From: Chloroflexota bacterium
GTDB taxonomy: Bacteria; Chloroflexota; Dehalococcoidia; Tepidiformales; Tepidiformaceae
DNA length: 64,000 nt
NCBI GenBank assembly: GCA_026702615.1
Contig: JAPPBY010000034.1
Span: forward strand, 1 to 64,000
Direction of reading: 5' to 3'
In this document: positions 19,267 to 27,969 of the stretch, in pieces
How the letters are laid out: every line of letters begins with the position of its first letter
Numbering within the stretch: position 1 is the first letter of the stretch
Made by a program: the position numbers and the translations under genes
The notes under the pieces: model-generated
Database searches by the model: none
Seen by the model: only the letters and a program-made list of their open reading frames with translations
What the model was told of the DNA's origin: nothing

Positions 19267-21195
19267 GTGATCATCTCGATCCGTCGCCTGGGCGCGATGT
19301 TCCTCGGCCTGGTCTTCCTGGTAGTGACTTTCATCGTGTTGGTGGCGCTCGCCATGAACGCGACGATTGCTCGGCCGGACTTCGTCTCCGAACAGTTGGA
19401 GGAGGCGGACGCCTATCAGTTCGTTCTCGATGACCTTGTGCCCGCCCTGCTTGAGGACGCCTGGCAACTCGACCCGGACGAGTTCGGCTTCGAGTTCGAG
19501 GAGAACCCGCTGGCCGCCTCCGGGTTGACCCCGGAACAGCTCGCCGGCGCCATCCGCCGCGCAATCCCGCCCGAGGACCTTGAGGCGCTCGTCACGCCAG
19601 CTGTCGAAGGCGCTATGGATTACCTCACGGGGAGGGAGGACGAAGTCGCGATCAGGATCGACGCAGCCTCGCACCTCGATGCTCTCGTTCGCGAGGTCTC
19701 CGCCGTTTTCCTCGAGGGCGGCGCCTACGAGCGCCTGATGGAACGCGAGCTGACCCCCATCTTCGGCCAGTGGGTCGATGAGGGGCTTCCCGCCGGAGGT
19801 GAGAGTTCCGCCTGGGTCGCCATCCTCCGTGGCGGAAGCGGCGAAGAGGGCGGCAGCCTCGTGCGCGTGTTCACCACCGTCGCCACCCCTGAATGGATGG
19901 CCGCGCAGGTTGAAGGCGCCGCCAACGAGATCGTTGACTACGCCGTCGCCCGGTCCGACACGCTGGCCATCCGGATCGGGTTCGACGAGGCAGGGGTCGA
20001 GCAGGCCGCCAATGAGATCGCGGCCATCGTCACCGAAGCCGACGCCTTCGACGTCGCCTATGCCAACGTCGTCGAACCTGCGGCGAAGGGGAGCGTCGCC
20101 GAGGTCTCCACTTTGCCCTACGGCATTGCGCTCACCCGGACCGAGGTCCTCGACGCCGTGCGCGACGCCGTCGCCGGGGACTGGCTGGACGCGCAGGCAT
20201 CAACGCTCGCCGGCGATGTGGCCGCCTACATCACCGGCCAGACGGAAGCGTTCACCACCACGTTTGACCTCATAGCCGCCAAGAAGGACGCTCGGCGCGC
20301 GTTGACGGCGACGGCCACCGCCTCGCTCCACGAAGGCCTTCGCGGCCTGCCCGACTGCACCACCGTTGCGGAGAGCGCAGCCGCTCGAACGGCGCTCGAA
20401 CGAGAGCTGCCCCCCTGCATCCCGCGGGACGTTCCCGTTGCGGACATCGTCGCCATCGCCGTTCCCACCATCGCCACGTCGATAGAAGAATCGGTCCTGG
20501 ACCGCATTCCCGACACCGTGACCTACACGGAGCAGGATCTTCGCGCCGACCTCGAACGAGATGGCGGTCAGGATGCCCTGCTCGCCCTCGACGAAATCCG
20601 TGAACTCTTCAATGAAGGCTGGACGTACACCGATGGCGACCTCCGCGCCGATCTGGACGGCGACGCTTTCGACCTGATCGAGGACGGGCGGCTCGCGCTT
20701 TCCACCGGCTACGTCCTCGATATGTCCGACGAGTCCGCTGAGGGGCTGCAGGACCGGCTGGACGAGGTCCGCAACACGGTGGGCTTTGGGTCGGGCAACC
20801 TCTGGATTCCGGCTGTCATCGCCTTCGCCCTCCTGCTCCTGGTCGCCTTCCTCGGCGGCAGGAGCTGGCGCGGGCGCCTCGCCTGGGCCGCGGGCGTGCT
20901 GCTGCTCTCAGCCGGGCTGCTCGCCATCCTCTTCGGGCCCGTCGCCCAGTCAACCTCTGGCGATGTGTTTGACGAGATCCGCGCGGAAGCCGCCCCCGAT
21001 CCCGACTCGAACTTCCCCAACACGTCCGAGGCGCTGCTCGACAAGCTGGTCGATGTGGCCGAATCAGCCGTCGACGAATTCGCCGGGAACATCGCCCGCA
21101 GCGCCCTGATCCTGGCCCTCGTGGGCGCCGTTGGGGTCAGCGCTGCGGTCTTCTGGCAGCCTATTGGCGTTCTCCTGGGCCGAGAGCGAGCCTGA
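19267..21195 (+). CDS. Large acidic membrane protein of unknown family
   Basis: About 642 aa. One N-terminal membrane segment (LGAMFLGLVFLVVTFIVLVA, about 8-30) is followed by an acidic, helix-rich domain of more than 450 residues and by three C-terminal hydrophobic segments (LWIPAVIAFALLLLVAF; AAGVLLLSAGLLAILF; ALILALVGAVGVSAAVFW). The large domain should lie outside the cytoplasm. It contains similar internal stretches, for example TPEQLAGAIRRAIPPEDLEALV and the repeated YTEQDLRADL / YTDGDLRADL. GTG 19267 is the likely start; no ATG gives the complete first segment. I do not recognise the family. Confidence 0.75.
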   Translation: MIISIRRLGAMFLGLVFLVVTFIVLVALAMNATIARPDFVSEQLEEADAYQFVLDDLVPALLEDAWQLDPDEFGFEFEENPLAASGLTPEQLAGAIRRAIPPEDLEALVTPAVEGAMDYLTGREDEVAIRIDAASHLDALVREVSAVFLEGGAYERLMERELTPIFGQWVDEGLPAGGESSAWVAILRGGSGEEGGSLVRVFTTVATPEWMAAQVEGAANEIVDYAVARSDTLAIRIGFDEAGVEQAANEIAAIVTEADAFDVAYANVVEPAAKGSVAEVSTLPYGIALTRTEVLDAVRDAVAGDWLDAQASTLAGDVAAYITGQTEAFTTTFDLIAAKKDARRALTATATASLHEGLRGLPDCTTVAESAAARTALERELPPCIPRDVPVADIVAIAVPTIATSIEESVLDRIPDTVTYTEQDLRADLERDGGQDALLALDEIRELFNEGWTYTDGDLRADLDGDAFDLIEDGRLALSTGYVLDMSDESAEGLQDRLDEVRNTVGFGSGNLWIPAVIAFALLLLVAFLGGRSWRGRLAWAAGVLLLSAGLLAILFGPVAQSTSGDVFDEIRAEAAPDPDSNFPNTSEALLDKLVDVAESAVDEFAGNIARSALILALVGAVGVSAAVFWQPIGVLLGRERA

Positions 21196-21237
21196 CCCTG
21201 GGACACCCTGACACGCCCTCGGCTACGGGCGGGTGCC

Positions 21238-21912
21238 ATGTGGCGCTCCCGGCTCCCCACCCGTTCACGCACCCTGCCCCGCATGTTCTCCCCGCCGCCC
21301 CTCCACCAGCTGCTCCTGACCCGCACCGACAACCGCCCCAACCGCCCTTTCGCCGGCGGACTCGCCGCCTTCATCACCATCCACCAGACAGGCAACCCCC
21401 GCCCCAGCGCCGACGCGCACGCGCACGCCCGCTGGATGGCCCGCCAGGCGCCCTACTCCTGGCACGCCACCATCGACGACCGGGAGGTGTGGCAGTCGCT
21501 CGACTGGGGCGAGCAGGGCTGGCACGCCGGCGATGGCGTTGGCGGGCCCGGCAACACCACCTCCATCGGCCTTGAGATCTGCATGCACGAGGGCATCGAC
21601 GAGGCTGCCGCCGACCTCAACGCCGCCTGGCTCACCGCCCGCCTCCGCCTCGACGGCCACGGCTACGAGGGCATCGTCCAGCACAACCACTGGACCGGGA
21701 AGGACTGCCCCGCCCTCATCCGCGCCGAGCCCGGACGCTGGGAGCGCTTCCTCGAGCAGGTCGCGCGCTTCGAGGAGTCCGAGACCCGCACGCGCCTCGA
21801 AAGCCGCATCACCCGCCTTGAGGAGCGCGTCGCCGCCCTCGAATTGGCCCTCCCCGCCGCAACGGTCGAGCCAGCGAGCGAGCCCGGCTACCGGAGCGAG
21901 CGCGAGGCGTAG
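21238..21912 (+). CDS. N-acetylmuramoyl-L-alanine amidase (Amidase_2 type)
   Basis: A 224-aa (or 209-aa from ATG 21283) zinc amidase-like protein that would cut the bond between muramic acid and the peptide in peptidoglycan. Zinc ligands fit H in FITIHQTGNP, H in QHNHWTGKD and C in KDCPALI; SWHATIDD and TSIGLEIC are further family motifs. The C-terminus (about 175-205) is a short coiled coil (ESRITRLEERVAALELAL) that may mediate oligomerisation. No signal peptide is obvious. It may be a phage-derived or recycling enzyme. Confidence 0.88.
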   Translation: MWRSRLPTRSRTLPRMFSPPPLHQLLLTRTDNRPNRPFAGGLAAFITIHQTGNPRPSADAHAHARWMARQAPYSWHATIDDREVWQSLDWGEQGWHAGDGVGGPGNTTSIGLEICMHEGIDEAAADLNAAWLTARLRLDGHGYEGIVQHNHWTGKDCPALIRAEPGRWERFLEQVARFEESETRTRLESRITRLEERVAALELALPAATVEPASEPGYRSEREA

Positions 21913-21962
21913 CGGCGTATTCGAGCGACCGAGCGAAGCGAGCTAGTATTGGGAGCAGGGAC

Positions 21963-22038
<76 letters not shown>

Positions 22039-22083
22039 CTTCTGGCTGTTGGCCATTGGCCATTGGCTCTTGGTCCCCACCCC

Positions 22084-22212
22084 CACTCAGCCGGGCGCAG
22101 CGAAGCGGAGCCAGGCGCTCTCCTCAGGCGGCGAACGCCGCCGCTCTCCTCAGCGAAGCGCCGCAGGCGCAAGCGCTCCACTCAGCCGCCCGCCAGGGCG
22201 GCGCTTTCCTAC
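22084..22212. repeat. Hairpin array A (four stems, five conserved linkers)
   Basis: Four GC-rich self-complementary modules are separated by near-identical 11-12-base linkers: CACTCAG (22084), CGCTCTCCTCAG (22116), CGCTCTCCTCAG (22142), CGCTCCACTCAG (22174) and CGCTTTCCTAC (22202). Stems include GCGGCG-AA-CGCCGC (22128-22141), GCGCC-GCA-GGCGC and CCGCCC-GCCA-GGGCGG (22186-22201). On the minus strand the array begins inside the TAG stop codon of the epoxide hydrolase gene, so each module reads as a linker of the form CTGAGGAGAGCG plus a hairpin. It lies between that gene and tRNA-Thr. A second array with the same linker order is at 23483. Confidence 0.85.
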
Positions 22213-23405
22213 CGGTACGGGCGCAGTGCCTCCCGGATGTCCTCCACGATCTCCGCCGGGCGTTCCGGCGCGGCGAAGTGGCCGCCGTGCTCCCGCGCTC
22301 GCGTCCAGACGAGGTTGTAGTACTCCTCCGTCCAGCCCCTCCCTTGCGAGGTCATGTCCTGCGCCATGAACGAGATCCCCGTGGGCGCCTCCACCACCGG
22401 ATGCCGGTCGTGCGACGGGCGCCACGGGTTCTTCGCCACCTCCGCGTAGTACCGCGCCGACGTCACGTACGCGCCCGTCGCCCAGTACAACATCATCAGC
22501 GTCAGCAGGTGGTCCTTCGAGAACGCCTGCTCGACCGCCCGCTCGCCCCGATCGTTGTCGCTCCACCAGTAGCGCCGGTCGAGGATCCAGGCGCACAGCC
22601 CCACCGGCGAGTCGTGCAGCGCGTACGAGATCGTCTGTGGCTCGTTCATCTGCACCACCGCGTGCGCGCTCCCCGGTCGCGGACGCAGCATCCCCGGCTC
22701 GATCAGGTCCGGGTTGCGCGCCGCCTGCTCCGGCGTTGTCGTGCGCTGCGCCAGCAGGCGCGTCCCCCCTGGGTCCGCCAGCACCGTCAACGGGATCGCC
22801 CCCGTGATGTGGATCGCTCCCACCCGGTCCGCGTACTTGTGCCCCAGCTGCGCGCTGATCAGGTTCCCCCAGTCACCCCCATGCGCGAGGAAGCGGTCGT
22901 AGCCAAGCACGTTCCCCATCAGCTCCGCCCACAGGTCGGCCGTCCGCCAGAAATTGATGCCCGTCACCTCGTGCGGCGCCGAGAACCCGAACCCCGGCAG
23001 CGACGGCAGCACCACGTCGAAGGCGTCTCGCTCATCGCCCCCGTGGGCGGCGGGGTCCGTGAGCGGCCCGATCAGCTCGTGGAAGTCCCAGAAGCACCAT
23101 GGCCACCCGTGCGACAGGATCAGCGGCTTCGGGTCCGGCCCCTTCCCCCGCTCGTGGATGAAGTGGATGGGAACCCCCTGGATCTCCGTTCGGTAGTTCG
23201 CGAACGCGTTCATCTCGCGCTCTACAGCTCGCCAGTCGTACTCCTCGATCCAGTAGTCGACGAGCTCGCGCAGGTACGCCCCGTTGACCCCGTACCCCCA
23301 GTCGTCGTTCGCGAAGTCCTGCGGAAAACGCGCGTTCACCAGCCGCCTTCGCAGGTCCTCCAGCAGCTCATCCGGAAGATGGATCGTGTAGGGCTCCGCC
23401 GCCAT
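22209..23405 (-). CDS. Epoxide hydrolase family protein (EHN plus alpha/beta hydrolase)
   Basis: A 398-aa protein with the N-terminal EHN domain of microsomal/juvenile-hormone-type epoxide hydrolases (about 6-110) followed by an alpha/beta-hydrolase fold. The oxyanion segment is HGWPWCFWDF (99-108), the nucleophile is D178 in HGGDWGN, and the base histidine is probably in the C-terminal HGGHFAAPE segment. It would hydrolyse an epoxide to a diol. A paralog is at 46084. The stop codon is embedded in hairpin array A. Confidence 0.92.
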   Translation of the reverse strand: MAAEPYTIHLPDELLEDLRRRLVNARFPQDFANDDWGYGVNGAYLRELVDYWIEEYDWRAVEREMNAFANYRTEIQGVPIHFIHERGKGPDPKPLILSHGWPWCFWDFHELIGPLTDPAAHGGDERDAFDVVLPSLPGFGFSAPHEVTGINFWRTADLWAELMGNVLGYDRFLAHGGDWGNLISAQLGHKYADRVGAIHITGAIPLTVLADPGGTRLLAQRTTTPEQAARNPDLIEPGMLRPRPGSAHAVVQMNEPQTISYALHDSPVGLCAWILDRRYWWSDNDRGERAVEQAFSKDHLLTLMMLYWATGAYVTSARYYAEVAKNPWRPSHDRHPVVEAPTGISFMAQDMTSQGRGWTEEYYNLVWTRAREHGGHFAAPERPAEIVEDIREALRPYR

Positions 23406-23482
23406 CGCGCCCCTCCCGCAAGTGGTCGCCGCAGACTACACCGGTGGTCGGTGGTCGGTGTCTCGCACGTGGAACGCCACCC

Positions 23483-23607
23483 CACTCAGCCCGGCGCAGC
23501 GAGGCGGAGCCGGGTGCTTTCCTCAGCGAGCGAAGCGAGCGCTCTCCTCAGGCGGGCGTCAGGCCCGCCGCTCCACTCAGTCGCGCGACAGCGCGGCGCT
23601 CTCCTAC
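23483..23607. repeat. Hairpin array B (four stems, five conserved linkers)
   Basis: The same architecture as array A: linkers CACTCAG (23483), TGCTTTCCTCAG (23515), CGCTCTCCTCAG (23540), CGCTCCACTCAG (23569) and CGCTCTCCTAC (23597) in the same order. Stems differ in sequence but keep pairing: CCCGGC...GCCGGG (23490-23514), GGCGGGC-GTCA-GGCCCGCC (23551-23569) and CGCGC-GACA-GCGCG; the second module is a GAGCG...CGCTC repeat. On the minus strand it starts within the TAG stop of the MMPL gene. A GGTGGTC tandem repeat lies just outside (about 23440-23460). Confidence 0.85.
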
Positions 23608-25832
23608 TTGACCGTTTCGCCGTCGCGGCTCAGGTCGCCTTCGATGCGGATCTCCGGGAGCCACTCGAGCCAGCGCGGCAGATACCAGTTGAACCTGCCC
23701 AGGACCGCCATGCTCGCCGGCACGATCACCGACCGGATGATGGTCGCGTCGATGATCACCGCCACTCCCAGCCCGAACCCCGCCTGCTGCAGCGGCGCCA
23801 GGTCGCCGAGGGCCATGCCCATGAACACCGCCACCATGATCAGCGCCGCCCCCGTGATGATGCTTCCGGTCGAACGCACCCCGAAGGCCACCGACTCGCG
23901 GTTGCTGCCCGTCAGGCCGTACCGCTCCCGGATTCGGCTCAGCAGGAACACGTGGTAGTCCATCGAGAGGCCGAACATGATCGCGAACAGGAACAGCGGT
24001 AACCACGCCTCGATCGTTCGCGTCTGCTGGAACCCGAAGAGCTCGTTCCCGATCCCGTGCTGGAACACGATCACGAGCAGCCCGTAGGCCGCTCCGACCG
24101 AGAGCAGGTTCATGATGATCGCCTTCACCGGCACCACGATCGATCGAAACACCAGCAACAGCAGGATGAAGCTCAGCCCCAGCACCACCGAGAACACGAT
24201 CGGCGTGTACAGCGTGATCACGTCGATCAGGTCGACCTCTTCGGCCGTCAGGCCGGTCACCAGCACGTTCGCCTCGGTTCCGCCAAAGGCCGCCGGGATG
24301 TAGTCGCTGCGCAGCCGCCGGATGGCGTCGTACGCCTCCGGGCTGCGGGGGTCCGTCGTCAGCAACGTCGAGACCAGGGCGAGGTCGCCTGCCTCGTTCG
24401 TCGTGGCGGAGACGCTGTCAAACATCGCGTCGTCCTCGATCAGCCCCGTCAGCGTCGAGATCGCCGCCATCACCGCCGGCGACGACACCTCTGGCGCGTC
24501 CACCACCACCTCCACCGGCGACACGAGCCCGGCGCTGAAGTCCTCCTGCAGGATTTCGAAGGCCCGGCGCTGCTCGTTACCGGCCGGAAGCGTCGAGACC
24601 CCCGAGATGCCGGACTGGAGCGTGAACGCCGGTACCGCCGCTGCTATCAGCAGGCTGGCCGATACCGACAGGCTGATCAGCGGCTGCCGCATCACTAGTC
24701 GCACGATGAAGTTCCAGGCGCCCGCACTCGTCCGCTCGTGCAGTCGCAGGCGCGGCAGGAACGGGATGCGCAGCGCGTCGATCCGGTCCCCGAGCACGCT
24801 CAGGAGTGCTGGCAACAGCGTCAGCGCCGCCAGCACCGCTACCACCGCCACCGAGATCGCCCCCAGCCCGAGGCTCTGATAGACGTTGCTGGGAACGAGC
24901 AGCAGCCCGAGCAGCCCGATCACCACCGCCCCGCCCGAGAACAGCACGGCACGGTTCGCCGTCGCCCCCGCCCGCGAGATGGCCGCCTCGATCGTGAAGC
25001 CGCGCAGCCGCTCCTCGCGATATCGCTGCACGATGAAGAGTGAATAGTCGATTCCGACGGCCAGCCCGACCACAGTGATCATGTTCACCACGAAGAACGA
25101 GAGCTGGAACCCCTGCCCGACGAGGAACGCCACGCCGAGCGCCGTGACCACCGCCACCAGCGCCACGACGAGGGGGATTCCCGCCGCCACCGCCGCCCCA
25201 AAGACCGCCACCAGGATGAGCAGCGCGATCGGCACGCCGATGCCCTCGCCCCGGCGCAGGTCGCGCTCCGAGGTCTCCGTGAACGTCCGCCCGATGCTGC
25301 CCTGCCCCGCCACCAGCGTCTCGAACCCGGCGGGCGCCTCGAAGCTCTCCACCACCGAGACGAGCGGCCCTGCCATGGCCTCCGCATCGCCGATCTCACC
25401 GGCCAGCGTCACCGGGATCAACGTCGTGCGGCGGTCCGCGGAGACGAATCCCTCGTACCCCGTCTCGTAGTAGCTCGTGGCCGCCACGACCGTCCCCTCG
25501 AGCATCCGGATGCGGACGAGCAGGTCGCTCGTCACGTCCGCGAAGGCGGCATCGTCCACGGTGCCGGCCGCACTCCGCACGACGATGAACTCCTGGGGAG
25601 CCTCCGGTCCCCGGAGCCGCTCTTCGAGGAGCGTCTCCGCACGCTCCGACTCGGCGTTGGAGACCACGGCGTCGTCTGCCGTGAGAACATCGCCGATGTC
25701 GAACGCGAGGCTTCCCGCCACCGCGACCAGCGCGATCCAGGCGCCGATGACGTACCAGCGATAGCGGGCGCTCACCCTCGCCAGACGGGCGGTGATAGAC
25801 CCCTCAAGGTACTTGGAGCTACCGCGAGCCAT
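23604..25832 (-). CDS. MMPL family RND transporter
   Basis: A 742-aa inner-membrane transporter of the RND/MmpL type with two repeats, each having one membrane helix, a large external loop and a bundle of helices (about 12 segments). The GLAVGIDYSLFIVQRYREE and FGLSMDYHVFLLSRIRERY motifs in helices 4 and 10 carry the proton-relay acids. The start ATG 25832 has GGGGAGAG just upstream; the frame open before it is not conserved-looking. Members export lipids or drugs. The stop codon lies in hairpin array B. Confidence 0.92.
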   Translation of the reverse strand: MARGSSKYLEGSITARLARVSARYRWYVIGAWIALVAVAGSLAFDIGDVLTADDAVVSNAESERAETLLEERLRGPEAPQEFIVVRSAAGTVDDAAFADVTSDLLVRIRMLEGTVVAATSYYETGYEGFVSADRRTTLIPVTLAGEIGDAEAMAGPLVSVVESFEAPAGFETLVAGQGSIGRTFTETSERDLRRGEGIGVPIALLILVAVFGAAVAAGIPLVVALVAVVTALGVAFLVGQGFQLSFFVVNMITVVGLAVGIDYSLFIVQRYREERLRGFTIEAAISRAGATANRAVLFSGGAVVIGLLGLLLVPSNVYQSLGLGAISVAVVAVLAALTLLPALLSVLGDRIDALRIPFLPRLRLHERTSAGAWNFIVRLVMRQPLISLSVSASLLIAAAVPAFTLQSGISGVSTLPAGNEQRRAFEILQEDFSAGLVSPVEVVVDAPEVSSPAVMAAISTLTGLIEDDAMFDSVSATTNEAGDLALVSTLLTTDPRSPEAYDAIRRLRSDYIPAAFGGTEANVLVTGLTAEEVDLIDVITLYTPIVFSVVLGLSFILLLLVFRSIVVPVKAIIMNLLSVGAAYGLLVIVFQHGIGNELFGFQQTRTIEAWLPLFLFAIMFGLSMDYHVFLLSRIRERYGLTGSNRESVAFGVRSTGSIITGAALIMVAVFMGMALGDLAPLQQAGFGLGVAVIIDATIIRSVIVPASMAVLGRFNWYLPRWLEWLPEIRIEGDLSRDGETVK

Positions 25833-25940
25833 GACCACTCTCCCCGACAGGAGCGCCCTTCCCCTCACCTTTGGGCAGGTGAGTGTCGCGGTCAACTATG
25901 GAGGTTCAGGAGTGGTCAAGGTTCGGTCAGGATCACGTAA

Positions 25941-27839
25941 TCACCCGCCCGCGTAACCCGCCGAACGGAGGGCTTCCGCGATCTCCGGGAGGATGGCGGG
26001 GTCGTCGATCGTTGGCGGAACGGTGTACGCCTCGCTGTCCGCGATCTTCTGCACCGTGCCGCGCAGGATCTTGCCCGAACGAGTCTTCGGCAGCCGCCCC
26101 ACGACGATGGCCGTCTTGAACGAGGCGACCGGCCCGATCTGTTCGCGCACCAGCCGCACCGCCTCCCCCTCGATCGCGCCCTTCTCCCGCTCGACGCCCG
26201 CGTTCAGCACCAGCAGCCCCAGAGGAGTCTGTCCCTTCAGTTCGTCCGCTACTCCCACCACGGCGCACTCGGCCACGTCCGGGTGGGCGGCCAGCACTTC
26301 CTCCATCTGCCCCGTCGAGAGCCGGTGCCCCGCCACGTTGATGACGTCGTCCGTGCGCGTCATCACGTACACGTAGCCGTCCTCGTCGATGTAGCCCGCA
26401 TCGCCCGTCTTGTAGGAGCCGGGGAACTCCTCGAGGTACGCCTCGCGGTACCGGTCCTCCGCCTGCCATAGCGTGGGGAAGCTCCCCGGCGGCAGCGGCA
26501 GCCTGGCGACGAGCGCGCCGATCTCGCCGGGGGCGACCTCGTTGTTCGCCTCGTCCAGCACACGGACGTCCCAGCCGGGAACCGGCTTCGTCGGCGAGCC
26601 GTGCTTCACCGGCATCAGCTCGATGCCCGCCGGATTCGCACAGATCGACCAGCCCGTCTCCGTCTGCCACCAGTGGTCGATGACCGGCACGCCGAGCCGG
26701 TCCTCGGCCCACTGCACCGTGTCCGGGTCGGCGCGCTCCCCTGCAAGGAAGAGGGTCCGCAGCCCCGCGATCTGTTCCGGCTGGATGAGCTCTCCGTTGG
26801 GATCCTGCTGCTTGATCGCGCGGAACGCCGTCGGCGCGGTGAACAGCACCTTCACGTTGTGCTCCGCGATCACCCGCCAGTAGACGGCCGCGTCGGGCGT
26901 CCCCACCGGCTTCCCCTCAAACAGGACCGTCGTATTCCCGTGAATCAGGGGCCCGTAGACGATGTACGAGTGCCCGACCACCCAGCCCACGTCCGAGGCC
27001 GCCCAGTACACCTCCCCCGGCTCGACGCCGTAGATGTTGCGCATGCTCCAGTTGAGCGCGACCAGGTGGCCCCCGTTGTCGCGCACGATGCCTTTCGGCT
27101 GCCCCGTCGTTCCCGACGTGTAGAGGATGTAGAGCGGGTCGGTCGCCTCCACCCAGGTGCAAGGGGCCGGCTCCGCCGCCGCTTCCGCATCCGCCCAGTC
27201 GAGGTCGCGCCCCGCCACCATGGCCGCCGCCTCCTGCGGTCGCTGCAGGATCACGCAGCGGTCGGGCTTGTGCGTGGCGATGTCGACCGCCTCGTCCAGC
27301 AGCGGCTTGTAGGCGACGATCCGGTTCGGCTCGATTCCGCACGAGGCCGAGAGCACGACCTTCGGTGTCGCGTCGTCGATGCGCACCGCCAGCTCGCTCG
27401 CCGCGAACCCCCCGAACACGACCGAGTGCACCGCTCCCAGGCGCGCGCATGCCAGCATGGCAATCACCGCCTCGGGCACCATCGGCATGTAGACGAGGAC
27501 GCGGTCGCCCTTCCCCACGCCCGCCTCCGCCAGCACCCCCGCCACCCGCGCCACCCGGTCCAGCAGCTCCCGGTACGTGAACCGCTCGATGACGCCCGTG
27601 ATCGGGCTGTCGTAAACGAGCGCGAGCTGGTCAGCACGGCCACCTTCAACGTGCCGGTCGAGCGCGTTGTAGCAGGTGTTCGTGACCGCCCCCGGGAACC
27701 AGCGGTAGAACGGCGCCCGTGAGTCGTCGAGCACCCGATCCCAGCGCCGCTCCCAGTGGATGTCCTCCGCCGCCTCGGCCCAGAACGCCTCCGGGTCGGA
27801 GAGGGAGCGGGCGTAGATGTCGTCGTAGCTGGCGGCCAT
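25941..27839 (-). CDS. prpE: Propionyl-CoA synthetase-like acyl-CoA synthetase (PrpE type)
   Basis: A 632-aa ANL-superfamily ligase that would convert a short-chain carboxylate, ATP and CoA to acyl-CoA. The N-terminus (DIHWERRWDRVLDD, FYRWFPGAVTNTCYNALDRH) is the ACS/PrpE pattern, with the PrpE-like WFPGAVTNTCYNALDRHV. The ATP loop is YTSGTTGQPKG (about 242-252), the A8 hinge region is MTRTDDVINVAGHR, and the acetylatable catalytic lysine is in RSGKILRGT near the C-terminus. Acetyl-CoA synthetase is the alternative; substrate choice cannot be proven by eye. Confidence 0.9.
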   Translation of the reverse strand: MAASYDDIYARSLSDPEAFWAEAAEDIHWERRWDRVLDDSRAPFYRWFPGAVTNTCYNALDRHVEGGRADQLALVYDSPITGVIERFTYRELLDRVARVAGVLAEAGVGKGDRVLVYMPMVPEAVIAMLACARLGAVHSVVFGGFAASELAVRIDDATPKVVLSASCGIEPNRIVAYKPLLDEAVDIATHKPDRCVILQRPQEAAAMVAGRDLDWADAEAAAEPAPCTWVEATDPLYILYTSGTTGQPKGIVRDNGGHLVALNWSMRNIYGVEPGEVYWAASDVGWVVGHSYIVYGPLIHGNTTVLFEGKPVGTPDAAVYWRVIAEHNVKVLFTAPTAFRAIKQQDPNGELIQPEQIAGLRTLFLAGERADPDTVQWAEDRLGVPVIDHWWQTETGWSICANPAGIELMPVKHGSPTKPVPGWDVRVLDEANNEVAPGEIGALVARLPLPPGSFPTLWQAEDRYREAYLEEFPGSYKTGDAGYIDEDGYVYVMTRTDDVINVAGHRLSTGQMEEVLAAHPDVAECAVVGVADELKGQTPLGLLVLNAGVEREKGAIEGEAVRLVREQIGPVASFKTAIVVGRLPKTRSGKILRGTVQKIADSEAYTVPPTIDDPAILPEIAEALRSAGYAGG

Positions 27840-27969
27840 GCGGAAACCTCGGAGCCTGGAGTCGCGAGCGGTAGTCTACGGCGCTCACCCGTGTGACCGT
27901 GCTCAACCCCTTCGCCCACCAATAGGTGCCGCGCGCGGTAGGATCGCCTTCCCCGACAAGGAGATGGCG

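Noticed and set aside
22084-23607. CRISPR array
   Set aside because: The conserved parts are only 7-12 bases and the parts between them are self-complementary, not unique spacers of constant length.
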